In this document: piece after piece, positions 1-6,832 of the stretch | Layout of the letters: every line of letters begins with the position of its first letter | Position numbering within the stretch: position 1 is the stretch's first letter | Assembly: GCA_965658275.1 (NCBI GenBank) | Contig: CBFHRN010000084.1 | Location: forward strand, 1 to 7,440 | Source: Croceimicrobium sp965658275 | GTDB lineage: Bacteria > Bacteroidota > Bacteroidia > Flavobacteriales > Schleiferiaceae | Direction of reading: 5' to 3' | DNA length: 7,440 bases | Notes under the pieces: model-generated | What the model saw: the letters and a program-made list of their open reading frames with translations, nothing else | Database searches by the model: none | What the model was told of the DNA's origin: nothing | Position numbers and translations under genes: made by a program

Positions 1-63
1 AACAGGAACAAGCCCATAGGCCACTTCCGATGAAAATAAAAAGAATAAAAAAGGAGCTTTTCG

Positions 64-87
64 TAAGCTAAGGGATCTTTTAGCTTA
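64..87 (-). terminator. weak hairpin downstream of the response regulator
   Basis: An 8-bp inverted repeat (TAAGCTAA at 64-71, TTAGCTTA at 80-87) encloses an 8-nt loop. Read on the minus strand it lies 65 nt after the receiver-gene stop codon and is followed, about 11 nt later, by a run of six T. It could end the kinase/receiver transcript. The stem is AT-rich and the T-run is not immediately adjacent, so this is a weak candidate. Nothing else was recognised in 1-151: the short open frames there are too brief to call, although one could be the tail of a gene entering from the left. Confidence 0.3.
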
Positions 88-151
88 GGGTCAATCGGAC
101 TACAAAGAAAGCAAAAAGTATTCCAGTCAATAGATCTTAGTCGCTCACCAC

Positions 152-535
152 TTACAAGACTTTCCTTAGACTATCTAAAGTAATTGGTTTGATAAGGTAA
201 TTACTTCTGAGATTGTATTGCTCCGCCCTTTCCTTATCGGCGGCATTGGTGGAACTGGTAAGAATGTAAATAATAATCTCTTGATCCACCTCTATTTTGG
301 TGAATTCATCTAAAAATTGCCAGCCGTCCCAAATCGGCATGTTTAAATCCAGCAAAATAAGCTCGGGCAGGCGCTCGCCACTTTTAAGAATCGACTGCAG
401 CTTATCGAAGGCATCTTTACCGTTTTTACAGATCATAATACTGTCGATCTTCCCGGACATGCTCAAAAACTTGCGTGTCAGAAAGACGTGCACGGGATCA
501 TCCTCAATTATACAGGCAAGGTCAATTTTCTTCAT
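152..535 (-). CDS. stand-alone CheY-like response regulator (receiver domain only)
   Basis: This 127-residue protein is a single receiver domain with no DNA-binding or enzymatic output. Visible hallmarks are the acidic pocket E11-D12-D13, the phospho-acceptor D63 in 'LLDLNMP', the switch Thr/Ser at T93-S94 ('ILTSS'), and the invariant lysine K116 in 'LIKP'. The start is ATG at 535: a TTG five codons upstream (550) adds only 'xYIYL' and has no better ribosome signal. It overlaps the end of the upstream kinase gene by 14 nt in another frame, implying co-transcription and probably translational coupling. By family knowledge, such single-domain regulators next to PAS kinases in Bacteroidota take the phosphoryl group from that kinase and relay it by protein contact. 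The downstream partner is not in this window. Confidence 0.93.
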   Translation of the reverse strand: MKKIDLACIIEDDPVHVFLTRKFLSMSGKIDSIMICKNGKDAFDKLQSILKSGERLPELILLDLNMPIWDGWQFLDEFTKIEVDQEIIIYILTSSTNAADKERAEQYNLRSNYLIKPITLDSLRKVL

Positions 536-3134
536 AAGGTAAATATACAATAAACGTACTTCCTACACCAAGCTCGCTTTCCACCTCAACCTTTCCATTC
601 ATTATATCGATTTGATGCTTCATTAAATAAAGACCAAGGCCCCTTGCATTATCATTTTCATGGAAAGTATTATACATTCCGAAAAGACGTTCTCGATGTC
701 GATCTAAGTCGATACCTAAGCCATTATCTTTTACCTTAATAGCATACCATTTCCCATCCAAGGCGTCGCTAATTTCAATTTGGGCTTTCCGATCGGGATG
801 GCGGTATTTAACAGCATTCGAGATCAGATTAAATATAATACTGTCTAAGTAAACCTGAAGGCCTTTCAAGGCAACCTGATGATTGAGCTGTGTTTTTATT
901 TCGGCAAAGGATTGGATGTCGAATTGAAGCGTGGATTTAACCTCTTGGATGGCCGCCTCCAGAGAAATGGAAACAAAGCTCGAACTTGTTTTCCCTTGAA
1001 TCTCGACAACCTTATTGAGATCCTCAATAGTTTCATTTAATCGAAGGGAGGCTTGCAAAGCTAAATCTATCACTTCCATAGAGCGAGGATCCTCCTTTAG
1101 CAATTCCAAAAGCTTCGAAATTCCGGAAGAATGGGTTCTAAGGTTGTGGGAAACGATATGCGCAAAACTATTGAGTCGATCATTTTGATCGATGGTGGCA
1201 TCTAATAATTCCTTTGACTTAAATTCTGCTTTCTTACGTTTAGAAATATCGACTATCTGCGATACGAAATGAACGAAATTTCCCTGGTCATCGCGAATAA
1301 TTGAAGCGCCCAGTAAAACATATGCGATTTCTCCATTTTTACGGATATAGCGCTTTTCTAATTGATAATGACGGCGCTTCCCATCCAGCAACTCCTGTAC
1401 TAATTCAAGATCTAGATCTAAATCATCAGGATGAGTTATATCTTGAAAACTTAGTTGGCTTAACTCTTCTTTCGTGTAACCGGTTATTTCACAAACTTTT
1501 TCATTTACCTCAATCCACGACCCATCCCTTGCGATAACGGCCATACCAATAGCCGCATTTTCAAAGTTGCCTCTGAAAGTAGCCTCGCTGAGCAAGAGTT
1601 GTTTTTCAGTAAGCTTTCGGTCAGTGATATTCTCGGTAAACATAATCATACCCCCCACCTTATTATTATCCTCATACCAAGGCCTAATTTCCCACCGCAC
1701 CCAGACCTCAAGGCCCGGAGCAGGCTTAAAGGAGTCTTCCTCAGCTTTAAAGATTTCGCCTTGCAAACATTTTCGATGAAAAGTCTTCCATTCTTGGCTC
1801 AAATTTGGAAATACCTCATAATGGCTTTTACCGATAATATTGGTATCCTGAATGTTATAGTCCAAATACCATTTATCAGAACATGCGATATACCGCATTT
1901 TCGTATCAAACATGGCCATAGCCATGGGGTTATTGCTGATAAAGGTCTTCAGCACTTCCCCCTTCGCTTTTAAGGACGATATATCATGGACCGTACCTAC
2001 CAGTCGTTTGGTTTTGAAAAAGCCGGTTGGACTAAAGACCTTCGCATTCACTGCGGCCCAGATATATTGCCCTTTACGACGTTTCAAGCGAAGCTCCAAA
2101 TTCAATTCCAAGGCTTCTCCCTTTAAACAAGCTTCGAGCTTTTGATTAAAAGTAGGCCGGTCATTGGCATGAATTAAGTCAAACCATTGGCTGTATCCTA
2201 AGCGTAGGAGTTCTTCTAAATCGTAGTCGATAATTTCAGCCAACCTCCGGTTCACCAGAATTTCCTCATTATCGAAATTCAATTCCCAAGCGCCCAATTG
2301 GGCACCTTCAATTACCTGCCGGTATAATTCGCGCTCTGACCGGATTGCTTGACGGCTACTCACCTGAATATCTATATCCTGGAATAAGCCATATAATCTT
2401 CGACAGCTACCATCTCGATCGAGCTCTGGTATGCCAATGGCACGAATCCATTTTGGTCGGTTTGTGGCGCTTATAATTCGTAACTCTTCATCAAAAGGTT
2501 CTCCATTTTCAATGGCCCGATCAACTACTTCAGATATCCTATCCCGACTCTCACCTTCCTCATAAAAATTCACTCCAATCTCGAAGTTGGGAATAAATCC
2601 ATCTTCTACTTCATGAATTTCACGGGTTACCTTTGACCAGAATACATCTTGATTGATAAAATCCAATTCCCAAAAACCTATTCGCGCTGCTTGACTGGCG
2701 CGCTCCAGTAATTGTTCACTGCGTTTTAAGGCCGTAATTTCGGTATTGGTACCTATCGCTCTAATAGGCTTGCCTTGGGAATCGCGGATAGCAAATCCAC
2801 GACAGCGAATCCAAACCCAATGCCCCTTTTTATGGTAATAACGACCGACCACATCAAAGGGACGGGAAGGGTCTTTGATATGCTCTTCAAAGACCTTAAA
2901 TGCTCGGTCTTTGTCTTCTGGGTTTATTTTATCATGCCAGGCAATCGCTTTGCTGGGAATATCCTCAGGATTATAACCGAGGGTTTCCCAAAAGCGATTA
3001 TCCATCCATTCATTTTCCGGTTTCTCTAAATCCCAATACCATAGACCATCTAAAGCGTGGTCACGAATTAAATTGAATAAATCAGGATTACTTTGGAGTT
3101 TATCAAAAAGCTCCTTTTCGAGGTAATGGCTCAA
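522..3134 (-). CDS. multi-PAS sensor histidine kinase, soluble
   Basis: An 870-residue protein with no signal peptide or membrane helix, so a cytoplasmic sensor. Five consecutive PAS/PAC-like modules occupy roughly residues 12-137, 142-260, 267-390, 395-508 and 515-636; several show the typical PAC pattern (e.g. 'GHWVWIRCRG', 'GQYIWAAVNAKVF'). The transmitter follows: H-box 'AHIVSHNLRTH' with phospho-acceptor H663, then a HATPase domain with N-box 'NLISNAVKYRHP' (N769/N773), G1 box 'DNGLGID' (803-809), F-box near 818 and G2 box 'GLGLYL' (832-837). All catalytic motifs look intact. The proposed start is TTG at 3134: the first in-frame ATG is at residue 44, inside PAS1, and the frame is open upstream only to a stop at 3180-3182. 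No Shine-Dalgarno is evident. The 3' end overlaps the receiver gene by 14 nt, marking the pair as a two-component system. The ligand or cofactor cannot be read from sequence. Confidence 0.95.
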   Translation of the reverse strand: MSHYLEKELFDKLQSNPDLFNLIRDHALDGLWYWDLEKPENEWMDNRFWETLGYNPEDIPSKAIAWHDKINPEDKDRAFKVFEEHIKDPSRPFDVVGRYYHKKGHWVWIRCRGFAIRDSQGKPIRAIGTNTEITALKRSEQLLERASQAARIGFWELDFINQDVFWSKVTREIHEVEDGFIPNFEIGVNFYEEGESRDRISEVVDRAIENGEPFDEELRIISATNRPKWIRAIGIPELDRDGSCRRLYGLFQDIDIQVSSRQAIRSERELYRQVIEGAQLGAWELNFDNEEILVNRRLAEIIDYDLEELLRLGYSQWFDLIHANDRPTFNQKLEACLKGEALELNLELRLKRRKGQYIWAAVNAKVFSPTGFFKTKRLVGTVHDISSLKAKGEVLKTFISNNPMAMAMFDTKMRYIACSDKWYLDYNIQDTNIIGKSHYEVFPNLSQEWKTFHRKCLQGEIFKAEEDSFKPAPGLEVWVRWEIRPWYEDNNKVGGMIMFTENITDRKLTEKQLLLSEATFRGNFENAAIGMAVIARDGSWIEVNEKVCEITGYTKEELSQLSFQDITHPDDLDLDLELVQELLDGKRRHYQLEKRYIRKNGEIAYVLLGASIIRDDQGNFVHFVSQIVDISKRKKAEFKSKELLDATIDQNDRLNSFAHIVSHNLRTHSSGISKLLELLKEDPRSMEVIDLALQASLRLNETIEDLNKVVEIQGKTSSSFVSISLEAAIQEVKSTLQFDIQSFAEIKTQLNHQVALKGLQVYLDSIIFNLISNAVKYRHPDRKAQIEISDALDGKWYAIKVKDNGLGIDLDRHRERLFGMYNTFHENDNARGLGLYLMKHQIDIMNGKVEVESELGVGSTFIVYLPYEEN

Positions 3135-3140
3135 TTGTTT

Positions 3141-3148
3141 TAGGTTTG
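3141..3148 (+). promoter_or_regulatory. candidate Bacteroidota -7 promoter box for the outer-membrane protein gene
   Basis: TAGGTTTG is an exact match to the Bacteroidota -7 consensus TAnnTTTG. A T-rich 'TTTTCG' lies about 21 nt upstream, where the TTTG/TTG -33 element is expected, but it is imperfect. Initiation a few bases downstream would give a leader of roughly 45 nt before the ATG at 3201. The box sits in the 66-bp divergent gap, right beside the kinase start, so polymerases on the two strands could interfere. An 8-mer with two free positions can occur by chance. Confidence 0.35.
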
Positions 3149-3200
3149 GTGTATCTTTAGGTTTTTGGAGTTCACTAATTTAAGCTTTGATTTTTAGAAA

Positions 3201-4418
3201 ATGGCACGAATTATTCTGGTTTTAGCATTGGTAATTTCAAGCCTCAAGGTCTTGGCTCAAAATCAATACTTTAATCAACAGCTTTTACCCTTGGGAGATG
3301 AGTCTGCTTTAATCGCCAATAGCGGTATCGCTGGGCAAAGCCCTAATAGCGCTATTTTATTCAATCCTGCAGCTTTAGTTCTCAATCAAGGAAATAGCTT
3401 TTCATTTAGTGGAAATGCCTACTATGAATTCAATTATACAGCCAAGGATATTTTCCAATTGGGTAATCGCAATATTGATTTGGAAGCCTCTGGATTACAG
3501 GTGATGCCCACCTCTTTGATATACCATCTCGATCGTTGGGACTGGAACTTTTCTTTTGCCCTAGGTAGCCCGGCATACATGGAATATTCAGGCTTTCAAA
3601 ACTTTGAAAGCCCAGGTAACAATGGAGGTATAGAACGACTCAGCCTAAGTGAGTCCTTAAGTGAATCGATGTATACCGGCTTTTTAGGTGCAGGAAAAGA
3701 TTTGGGCAAGGGATGGTCGATTGGCTTTTCGCTCTATGGCAACTACTACAGCGTATCTACCGCCATAACTTCCGAATACTACAACACAGCAAACCCTTCT
3801 TTCTTTTTCACGAGTCAAAGTTTTACTGAAGCCGTTTCTTACAGTTTAGGAATGAGTCTGGGACTTCTAAAACAATGGGAAAAGCTTACTATTGGCTTCA
3901 CCGCATTTAGCCCCAACATAGCGGTTTATGGAAAAGGGAAAACCGCCGTAAGTATTGCCGAAGCCAATCCCCTACCCTTTATCAGTGAAGACTTACAAGA
4001 GGATTTAAAAACCCACCTATCGAATGGTTACCGCCTTGGAACCGGGCTCAATTACCGGATACTACCGCAATTAGAATACAGTTTGGATTTCAATTATTTC
4101 GGAGCTCAGTCGAAATCCCTTTTTCCAAATGATCCTATCGGACCAGCCTCTTACCGATTGAGTAGTGGCCTTAAATGGCGTTATACCAAAGATTGGGCTT
4201 ATTACCTAGGCTTCGGTTATTTACCCGGAAGTGAAAATCAAGTGCAAAGACAAACCTTCATATTTACAGGAGGCAGTCGATTTAAATTAAAAGGCACCCA
4301 AAATAGCATTGGTCTTTTCTTTGCCGAGTCAACCGAAAATTTAGGCCGTGGGGATGCAAGCTTTGAGTTTTTTGGTATCCTTATCGGTAGTTCCATTAAC
4401 CTCGACTTCAATCTGTGA
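3201..4418 (+). CDS. outer-membrane beta-barrel protein, FadL/OmpP1-like
   Basis: A 405-residue precursor beginning with a clear Sec signal peptide: a hydrophobic stretch at residues 4-18, with likely cleavage after A19 in 'KVLA|QNQ'. The mature protein is rich in aromatic and Gly/Ser residues in alternating short strands separated by turns, as in a transmembrane beta-barrel. Near the N-terminus 'SAILFNPAAL' (50-59) resembles the conserved 'NPA' segment of the FadL/OmpP1/TodX family, which carries hydrophobic compounds across the outer membrane; length fits that family (about 400-500). The specific substrate cannot be inferred. The protein ends in L rather than the usual terminal aromatic. 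The ATG at 3201 is preceded by an A/T-rich leader without a Shine-Dalgarno, normal for this phylum. It is divergent from the sensor kinase and convergent with the next small gene, so it is probably monocistronic. A PorV-like or uncharacterised barrel is the alternative. Confidence 0.75.
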   Translation: MARIILVLALVISSLKVLAQNQYFNQQLLPLGDESALIANSGIAGQSPNSAILFNPAALVLNQGNSFSFSGNAYYEFNYTAKDIFQLGNRNIDLEASGLQVMPTSLIYHLDRWDWNFSFALGSPAYMEYSGFQNFESPGNNGGIERLSLSESLSESMYTGFLGAGKDLGKGWSIGFSLYGNYYSVSTAITSEYYNTANPSFFFTSQSFTEAVSYSLGMSLGLLKQWEKLTIGFTAFSPNIAVYGKGKTAVSIAEANPLPFISEDLQEDLKTHLSNGYRLGTGLNYRILPQLEYSLDFNYFGAQSKSLFPNDPIGPASYRLSSGLKWRYTKDWAYYLGFGYLPGSENQVQRQTFIFTGGSRFKLKGTQNSIGLFFAESTENLGRGDASFEFFGILIGSSINLDFNL

Positions 4419-4438
4419 TGCCCTTCCTCTAGAGGCTT

Positions 4439-4738
4439 TTAATTTAGTCCCATTATAAATCCTTGACCATTGACTGGCGCCTCCTCTTTGAAATGAAACT
4501 CACCCAAACTTTGCTTTTTATTCTTAGCCGAAAATAGCTGATAAAATGCTCCGCCTAGTAAAGGTAAAACCAATAAAGTTTCTGGATTTTCTACTAGGCT
4601 AAGATCACCCTCGAGGGTCATTTTTACCAAGAACACCAGGGCCAGAACACCCATGAAAAGCATACCATAAACAATAATACTCATGCAACCTAGTCTAGTA
4701 GCATTACGCTTACCGAGAATAAATACGCGCTCTTTCAT
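4439..4738 (-). CDS. small two-helix membrane protein, unknown function
   Basis: A 99-residue protein that I do not recognise. It has a basic N-terminus (residues 1-15), a first hydrophobic helix at about 19-38, a short acidic linker (43-52, 'EGDLSLVENP'), a second hydrophobic stretch at about 54-70, and a hydrophilic tail of about 29 residues with basic and acidic clusters. By the positive-inside rule both ends are probably cytoplasmic. It converges with the outer-membrane protein gene, with 20 bp between stop codons that contain a 10-bp palindrome (4426-4435). Its ATG at 4738 lies just 22 nt downstream of a strong hairpin, so expression may depend on read-through, on a promoter inside the short gap, or on coupling to the mini-ORF described in the findings. 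No Shine-Dalgarno lies directly before the ATG. Confidence 0.65.
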   Translation of the reverse strand: MKERVFILGKRNATRLGCMSIIVYGMLFMGVLALVFLVKMTLEGDLSLVENPETLLVLPLLGGAFYQLFSAKNKKQSLGEFHFKEEAPVNGQGFIMGLN

Positions 4739-4760
4739 ACTGATAAGATAAAAAAATGAA

Positions 4761-4783
4761 AACCCCGACCGAGGGTCGGGGTT
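4761..4783 (-). terminator. strong GC-rich hairpin with T-tract (minus strand)
   Basis: A perfect 10-bp stem (AACCCCGACC at 4761-4770, GGTCGGGGTT at 4774-4783) closes a 3-nt loop. On the minus strand it is followed by TTCATTTTTTT, a good intrinsic-terminator tail, and it lies 70 nt downstream of the 157-residue gene's stop. It therefore most simply ends that transcript. Plus-strand activity is unlikely because no T-run follows on that side. Its position just before the start codon of the next co-directional gene also allows an attenuator role. Confidence 0.75.
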
Positions 4784-4852
4784 CGCACGAATCCTCCTTT
4801 ACAATAAAGAAGAACAACCAACTAAAAGAATCCTCGATGGTGCGTTACTCCA

Positions 4853-5326
4853 TCAATCATGAAACGCTAAAAAATCCTTTGATTTATTTGTTATCCCCGA
4901 AAAAAACCGACTACTCAAGGCATTATCGCTATCCCTTCGGTCTATTCCTATATCGTCAGCTTTAGCCTTAATAAAGGAAGGAATACATAAATGCGTCCAA
5001 GCTAATTCAACCAAACATGCGAAGCGAAAACGCTCCCCAAGAACATAATAGGTTGGCACCTCCAACAAGGGTCGATTATCCTGCCAAAAGCGATCTTTGA
5101 ACCACATTACCCAAACCGTAAGGCAAAAAGTTTGACAACAATCGGAAAACTCTAAAACAAGGCTGTAACCTAAGAGCTTTGCCAACCAACGGGCCTCTTT
5201 ATCTAAACGGTCAATGGATTTTTCCTCCGCTTTCCCACTTGCGAGAACCATAAGCTGTTTACTTTCATTCAAGAGCACAAAATGGGCCTCCCAGTCTTCA
5301 TTTACGGTCTTTCCTCGATTAAACAT
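4853..5326 (-). CDS. hypothetical protein, 157 residues, cysteine-containing
   Basis: I do not recognise this family. The open frame starts at ATG 5326 and ends at a TGA 70 nt before the strong hairpin, an arrangement that supports a real transcribed gene. The first 60 residues look like a small soluble alpha/beta unit ('AHFVLLNESKQLMVLASGKA', then a charged helix at about 32-52). A hydrophobic, Trp/Phe/Cys-rich middle (residues 55-116) includes C63, C64, C68, C104 and C114. The last 40 residues are polar and low in hydrophobics. No signal peptide is visible, and the cysteine spacing fits no metal-binding motif I can name. The hydrophobic segment around 66-77 ('TFCLTVWVMWF') is short for a membrane helix. 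It is oriented like the small membrane protein downstream but probably separated from it by the terminator. Confidence 0.55.
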   Translation of the reverse strand: MFNRGKTVNEDWEAHFVLLNESKQLMVLASGKAEEKSIDRLDKEARWLAKLLGYSLVLEFSDCCQTFCLTVWVMWFKDRFWQDNRPLLEVPTYYVLGERFRFACLVELAWTHLCIPSFIKAKADDIGIDRRDSDNALSSRFFSGITNKSKDFLAFHD

Positions 5327-5386
5327 GGGCTAAAAGTAATAGCTCCATCCATTGAAAATGCAACATCAAAAGGCAAATAATGCCCC

Positions 5387-5405
5387 TGTCTACAATTTGT
5401 CTACA
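5387..5405 (+). repeat. tandem 8-bp direct repeat TGTCTACA, 11-bp period
   Basis: TGTCTACA occurs at 5387-5394 and again at 5398-5405, start to start 11 bp, close to one DNA helical turn. The pair lies in the 204-bp gap between the divergent 157-residue gene (start 5326) and the lipoprotein gene (start 5531). Helically phased direct repeats in a divergent promoter region can be a transcription-factor site. No flanking promoter box is convincing, so the regulatory role is inference. No TAnnTTTG match or RNA structure was found in the rest of the gap. Confidence 0.35.
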
Positions 5406-5530
5406 CAAAAATCGTTGCGGCCCAAGATTTTGTAAAAAAATCACCGAACGTCACACTTTGTCCAGCCCCATCTGCTACGATTAAAGTTTTCAAGCTCTAG
5501 TTTGAAAGGCTTTAACCAAAAACAAATGTT

Positions 5531-6727
5531 ATGAAAAAAGTGATGGGCCTTACGACTAGCCTTTTAATTCTGCTCTTTAGTTCTTGTTCCAAAGAAGATG
5601 ACATCCTAAATCAACCTAATCCAACGGAGATAGAAGATGATCCAAATGCGGAAATTTACCATCCTAAAAAAAGTAGTGTCGCGCAAGACTTGAAGATTGT
5701 TAGCTTTAATACCCATGAGGAGGGTAAGAGTCAATTGGAATCTTTTCGGGATAACTACCTCAGCTCGGATGTGCAAGTTATTTGCCTGCAAGAAGTGGTC
5801 AATCCCCAAGATGTAAAAGATGTCTTTAAGGTGTATAATGAAAGTGGGGGTGGTTTCCCCTATTATGCAGAAGTACGCAATTATACCAAGCTGCTTTGGC
5901 AAATGACCCCTGGCTCTTTGATGTCGCCCCCCTATCCTGTGCTGCGTCGTAAAGAGCTTTATGAGATAATTCTCTCTAAATTACCTATTGTGGAAGTCGA
6001 CACCAAACTCATCCAAATCGATCCTAGGTGGGATGAATGGCACAGACATGCCGTTTATGCCCGCATAAAGGTGGACAGCCACACCAGAATTAACCTATTC
6101 AATTACCACAATACCTACAATGGTGGTGCAAACAACCGTCAATCCGAAAAATCTGGACTACAAAGCTTTAAGAACTGGGTCGAAACCAAAGTAGGGCCAC
6201 TGAGCACAGCAACGAACACTTTCTTAGTTGGTGATTTCAATGTAAATTCTCTACAAGCTCAAAATATTTTAGGCAGCCAATTACACTATGCCGTGGATTG
6301 GGTTGACTTCGTCGTTTCCACGAACGATCAACCAAAAAGCAACAGCGGGAAATATAATACAGATCCTGCAATAAGTGATCATAATGCGCCATGGGCATCT
6401 TATAATTTGTCTACCAATGTTAGTACGGCTCTAGATTATGTGGCACGCCTCTATGAACACAGTAATTTTGGTGGAAAAATTTGTAGTATAGATTTAGGCA
6501 GTAGCGGTTACATTGGAAATCTACATGGATCTTGGTGGAATGACAGAGTTTCCTCGGTAAAGGTTGGTAGTCAAGTACAATTTGCCGGTTATGAACATTC
6601 CAATTATCAAGGAAAAACTTATTACTTGCCATCGATAAATGGAAGTGGTACCCTTAGTGGTATGGGAATGAATGATAAAATCTCTTCGACGTTTGTCGTT
6701 TACCGTTATGCTCAAAATTGGAATTGA
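5531..6727 (+). CDS. predicted surface lipoprotein: EEP-family nuclease/phosphodiesterase with beta/gamma-crystallin domain
   Basis: A 398-residue precursor. The N-terminus is a lipoprotein signal ('LLFSSC', lipidated C19) followed by SKEDD, which fits the Flavobacteriia lipoprotein export signal (Lys plus two acidic residues), so an outer-surface location is predicted. An acidic linker runs to about 50. Residues 53-293 form an endonuclease/exonuclease/phosphatase domain with its Mg-dependent signature: 'SFN' (N60), 'LQE' (E88), 'NYHN' (H193), 'GDFN' (D235, N237) and 'SDH' (D283, H284). This superfamily includes DNase I-like nucleases, sphingomyelinases and inositol phosphatases; substrate is unresolved. 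Residues 303-392 are a beta/gamma-crystallin domain of two Greek-key motifs, each starting 'YEHSNF/YxGK' and ending in a Ca2+-binding 'NDxxSS' (NDRVSS 337-342, NDKISS 381-386). The catalytic residues appear intact. Start ATG at 5531, A-rich leader. It appears monocistronic, with a hairpin 20 nt after the stop. Confidence 0.9.
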   Translation: MKKVMGLTTSLLILLFSSCSKEDDILNQPNPTEIEDDPNAEIYHPKKSSVAQDLKIVSFNTHEEGKSQLESFRDNYLSSDVQVICLQEVVNPQDVKDVFKVYNESGGGFPYYAEVRNYTKLLWQMTPGSLMSPPYPVLRRKELYEIILSKLPIVEVDTKLIQIDPRWDEWHRHAVYARIKVDSHTRINLFNYHNTYNGGANNRQSEKSGLQSFKNWVETKVGPLSTATNTFLVGDFNVNSLQAQNILGSQLHYAVDWVDFVVSTNDQPKSNSGKYNTDPAISDHNAPWASYNLSTNVSTALDYVARLYEHSNFGGKICSIDLGSSGYIGNLHGSWWNDRVSSVKVGSQVQFAGYEHSNYQGKTYYLPSINGSGTLSGMGMNDKISSTFVVYRYAQNWN

Positions 6728-6747
6728 TAGAATAATGTAACTAAAAA

Positions 6748-6775
6748 AGGGGAGCCGAATTTATTTGGCTCCCTT
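6748..6775. terminator. bidirectional terminator hairpin
   Basis: A roughly 12-bp stem, including two G-T pairs, has GGGAGCC (6750-6756) facing GGCTCCC (6767-6773), extends inward through GAA/TTT, and closes on a 4-nt loop. It lies 20 nt after the lipoprotein stop codon. On the plus strand the tail is only weakly T-rich (TTATACT). On the minus strand the stem is followed by CCTTTTTT, a stronger tail that would stop transcripts from the T9SS-tail fragment at 6833 onward. Confidence 0.8.
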
Positions 6776-6832
6776 ATACTATCAGCACTTCCTTGATGAT
6801 TAAAAATCTTTAAGCTTGCCCAGGCCTGTTTT

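Noticed and set aside
3..71. Plus-strand open frame of 22 codons from the window edge, ending in TAA at 69-71
   Set aside because: It could be the tail of a gene entering from the left, but it is too short and too Lys-rich and A-rich to distinguish from chance; no family recognised.
1599..1973. 124-codon plus-strand ORF opposite the histidine kinase
   Set aside because: It is antisense to a continuous, well-supported PAS region; composition and lack of features mark it as a shadow.
3181..3189. TAAGCTTTG as a promoter -7 box for the outer-membrane protein gene
   Set aside because: It has three spacer bases instead of two and lies only 11 nt from the ATG, leaving almost no leader; TAGGTTTG at 3141 fits better.
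4426..4435. Perfect palindrome CCTCTAGAGG between two convergent stop codons
   Set aside because: A hairpin would have only about 3 bp around a 4-nt loop, and the T-run on the plus side is short, so I cannot call it a terminator.
4756..4965. Plus-strand ORF beginning ATGAAAACCCCGACC
   Set aside because: It begins inside the terminator hairpin and runs antisense to the 157-residue gene; no signal of coding.
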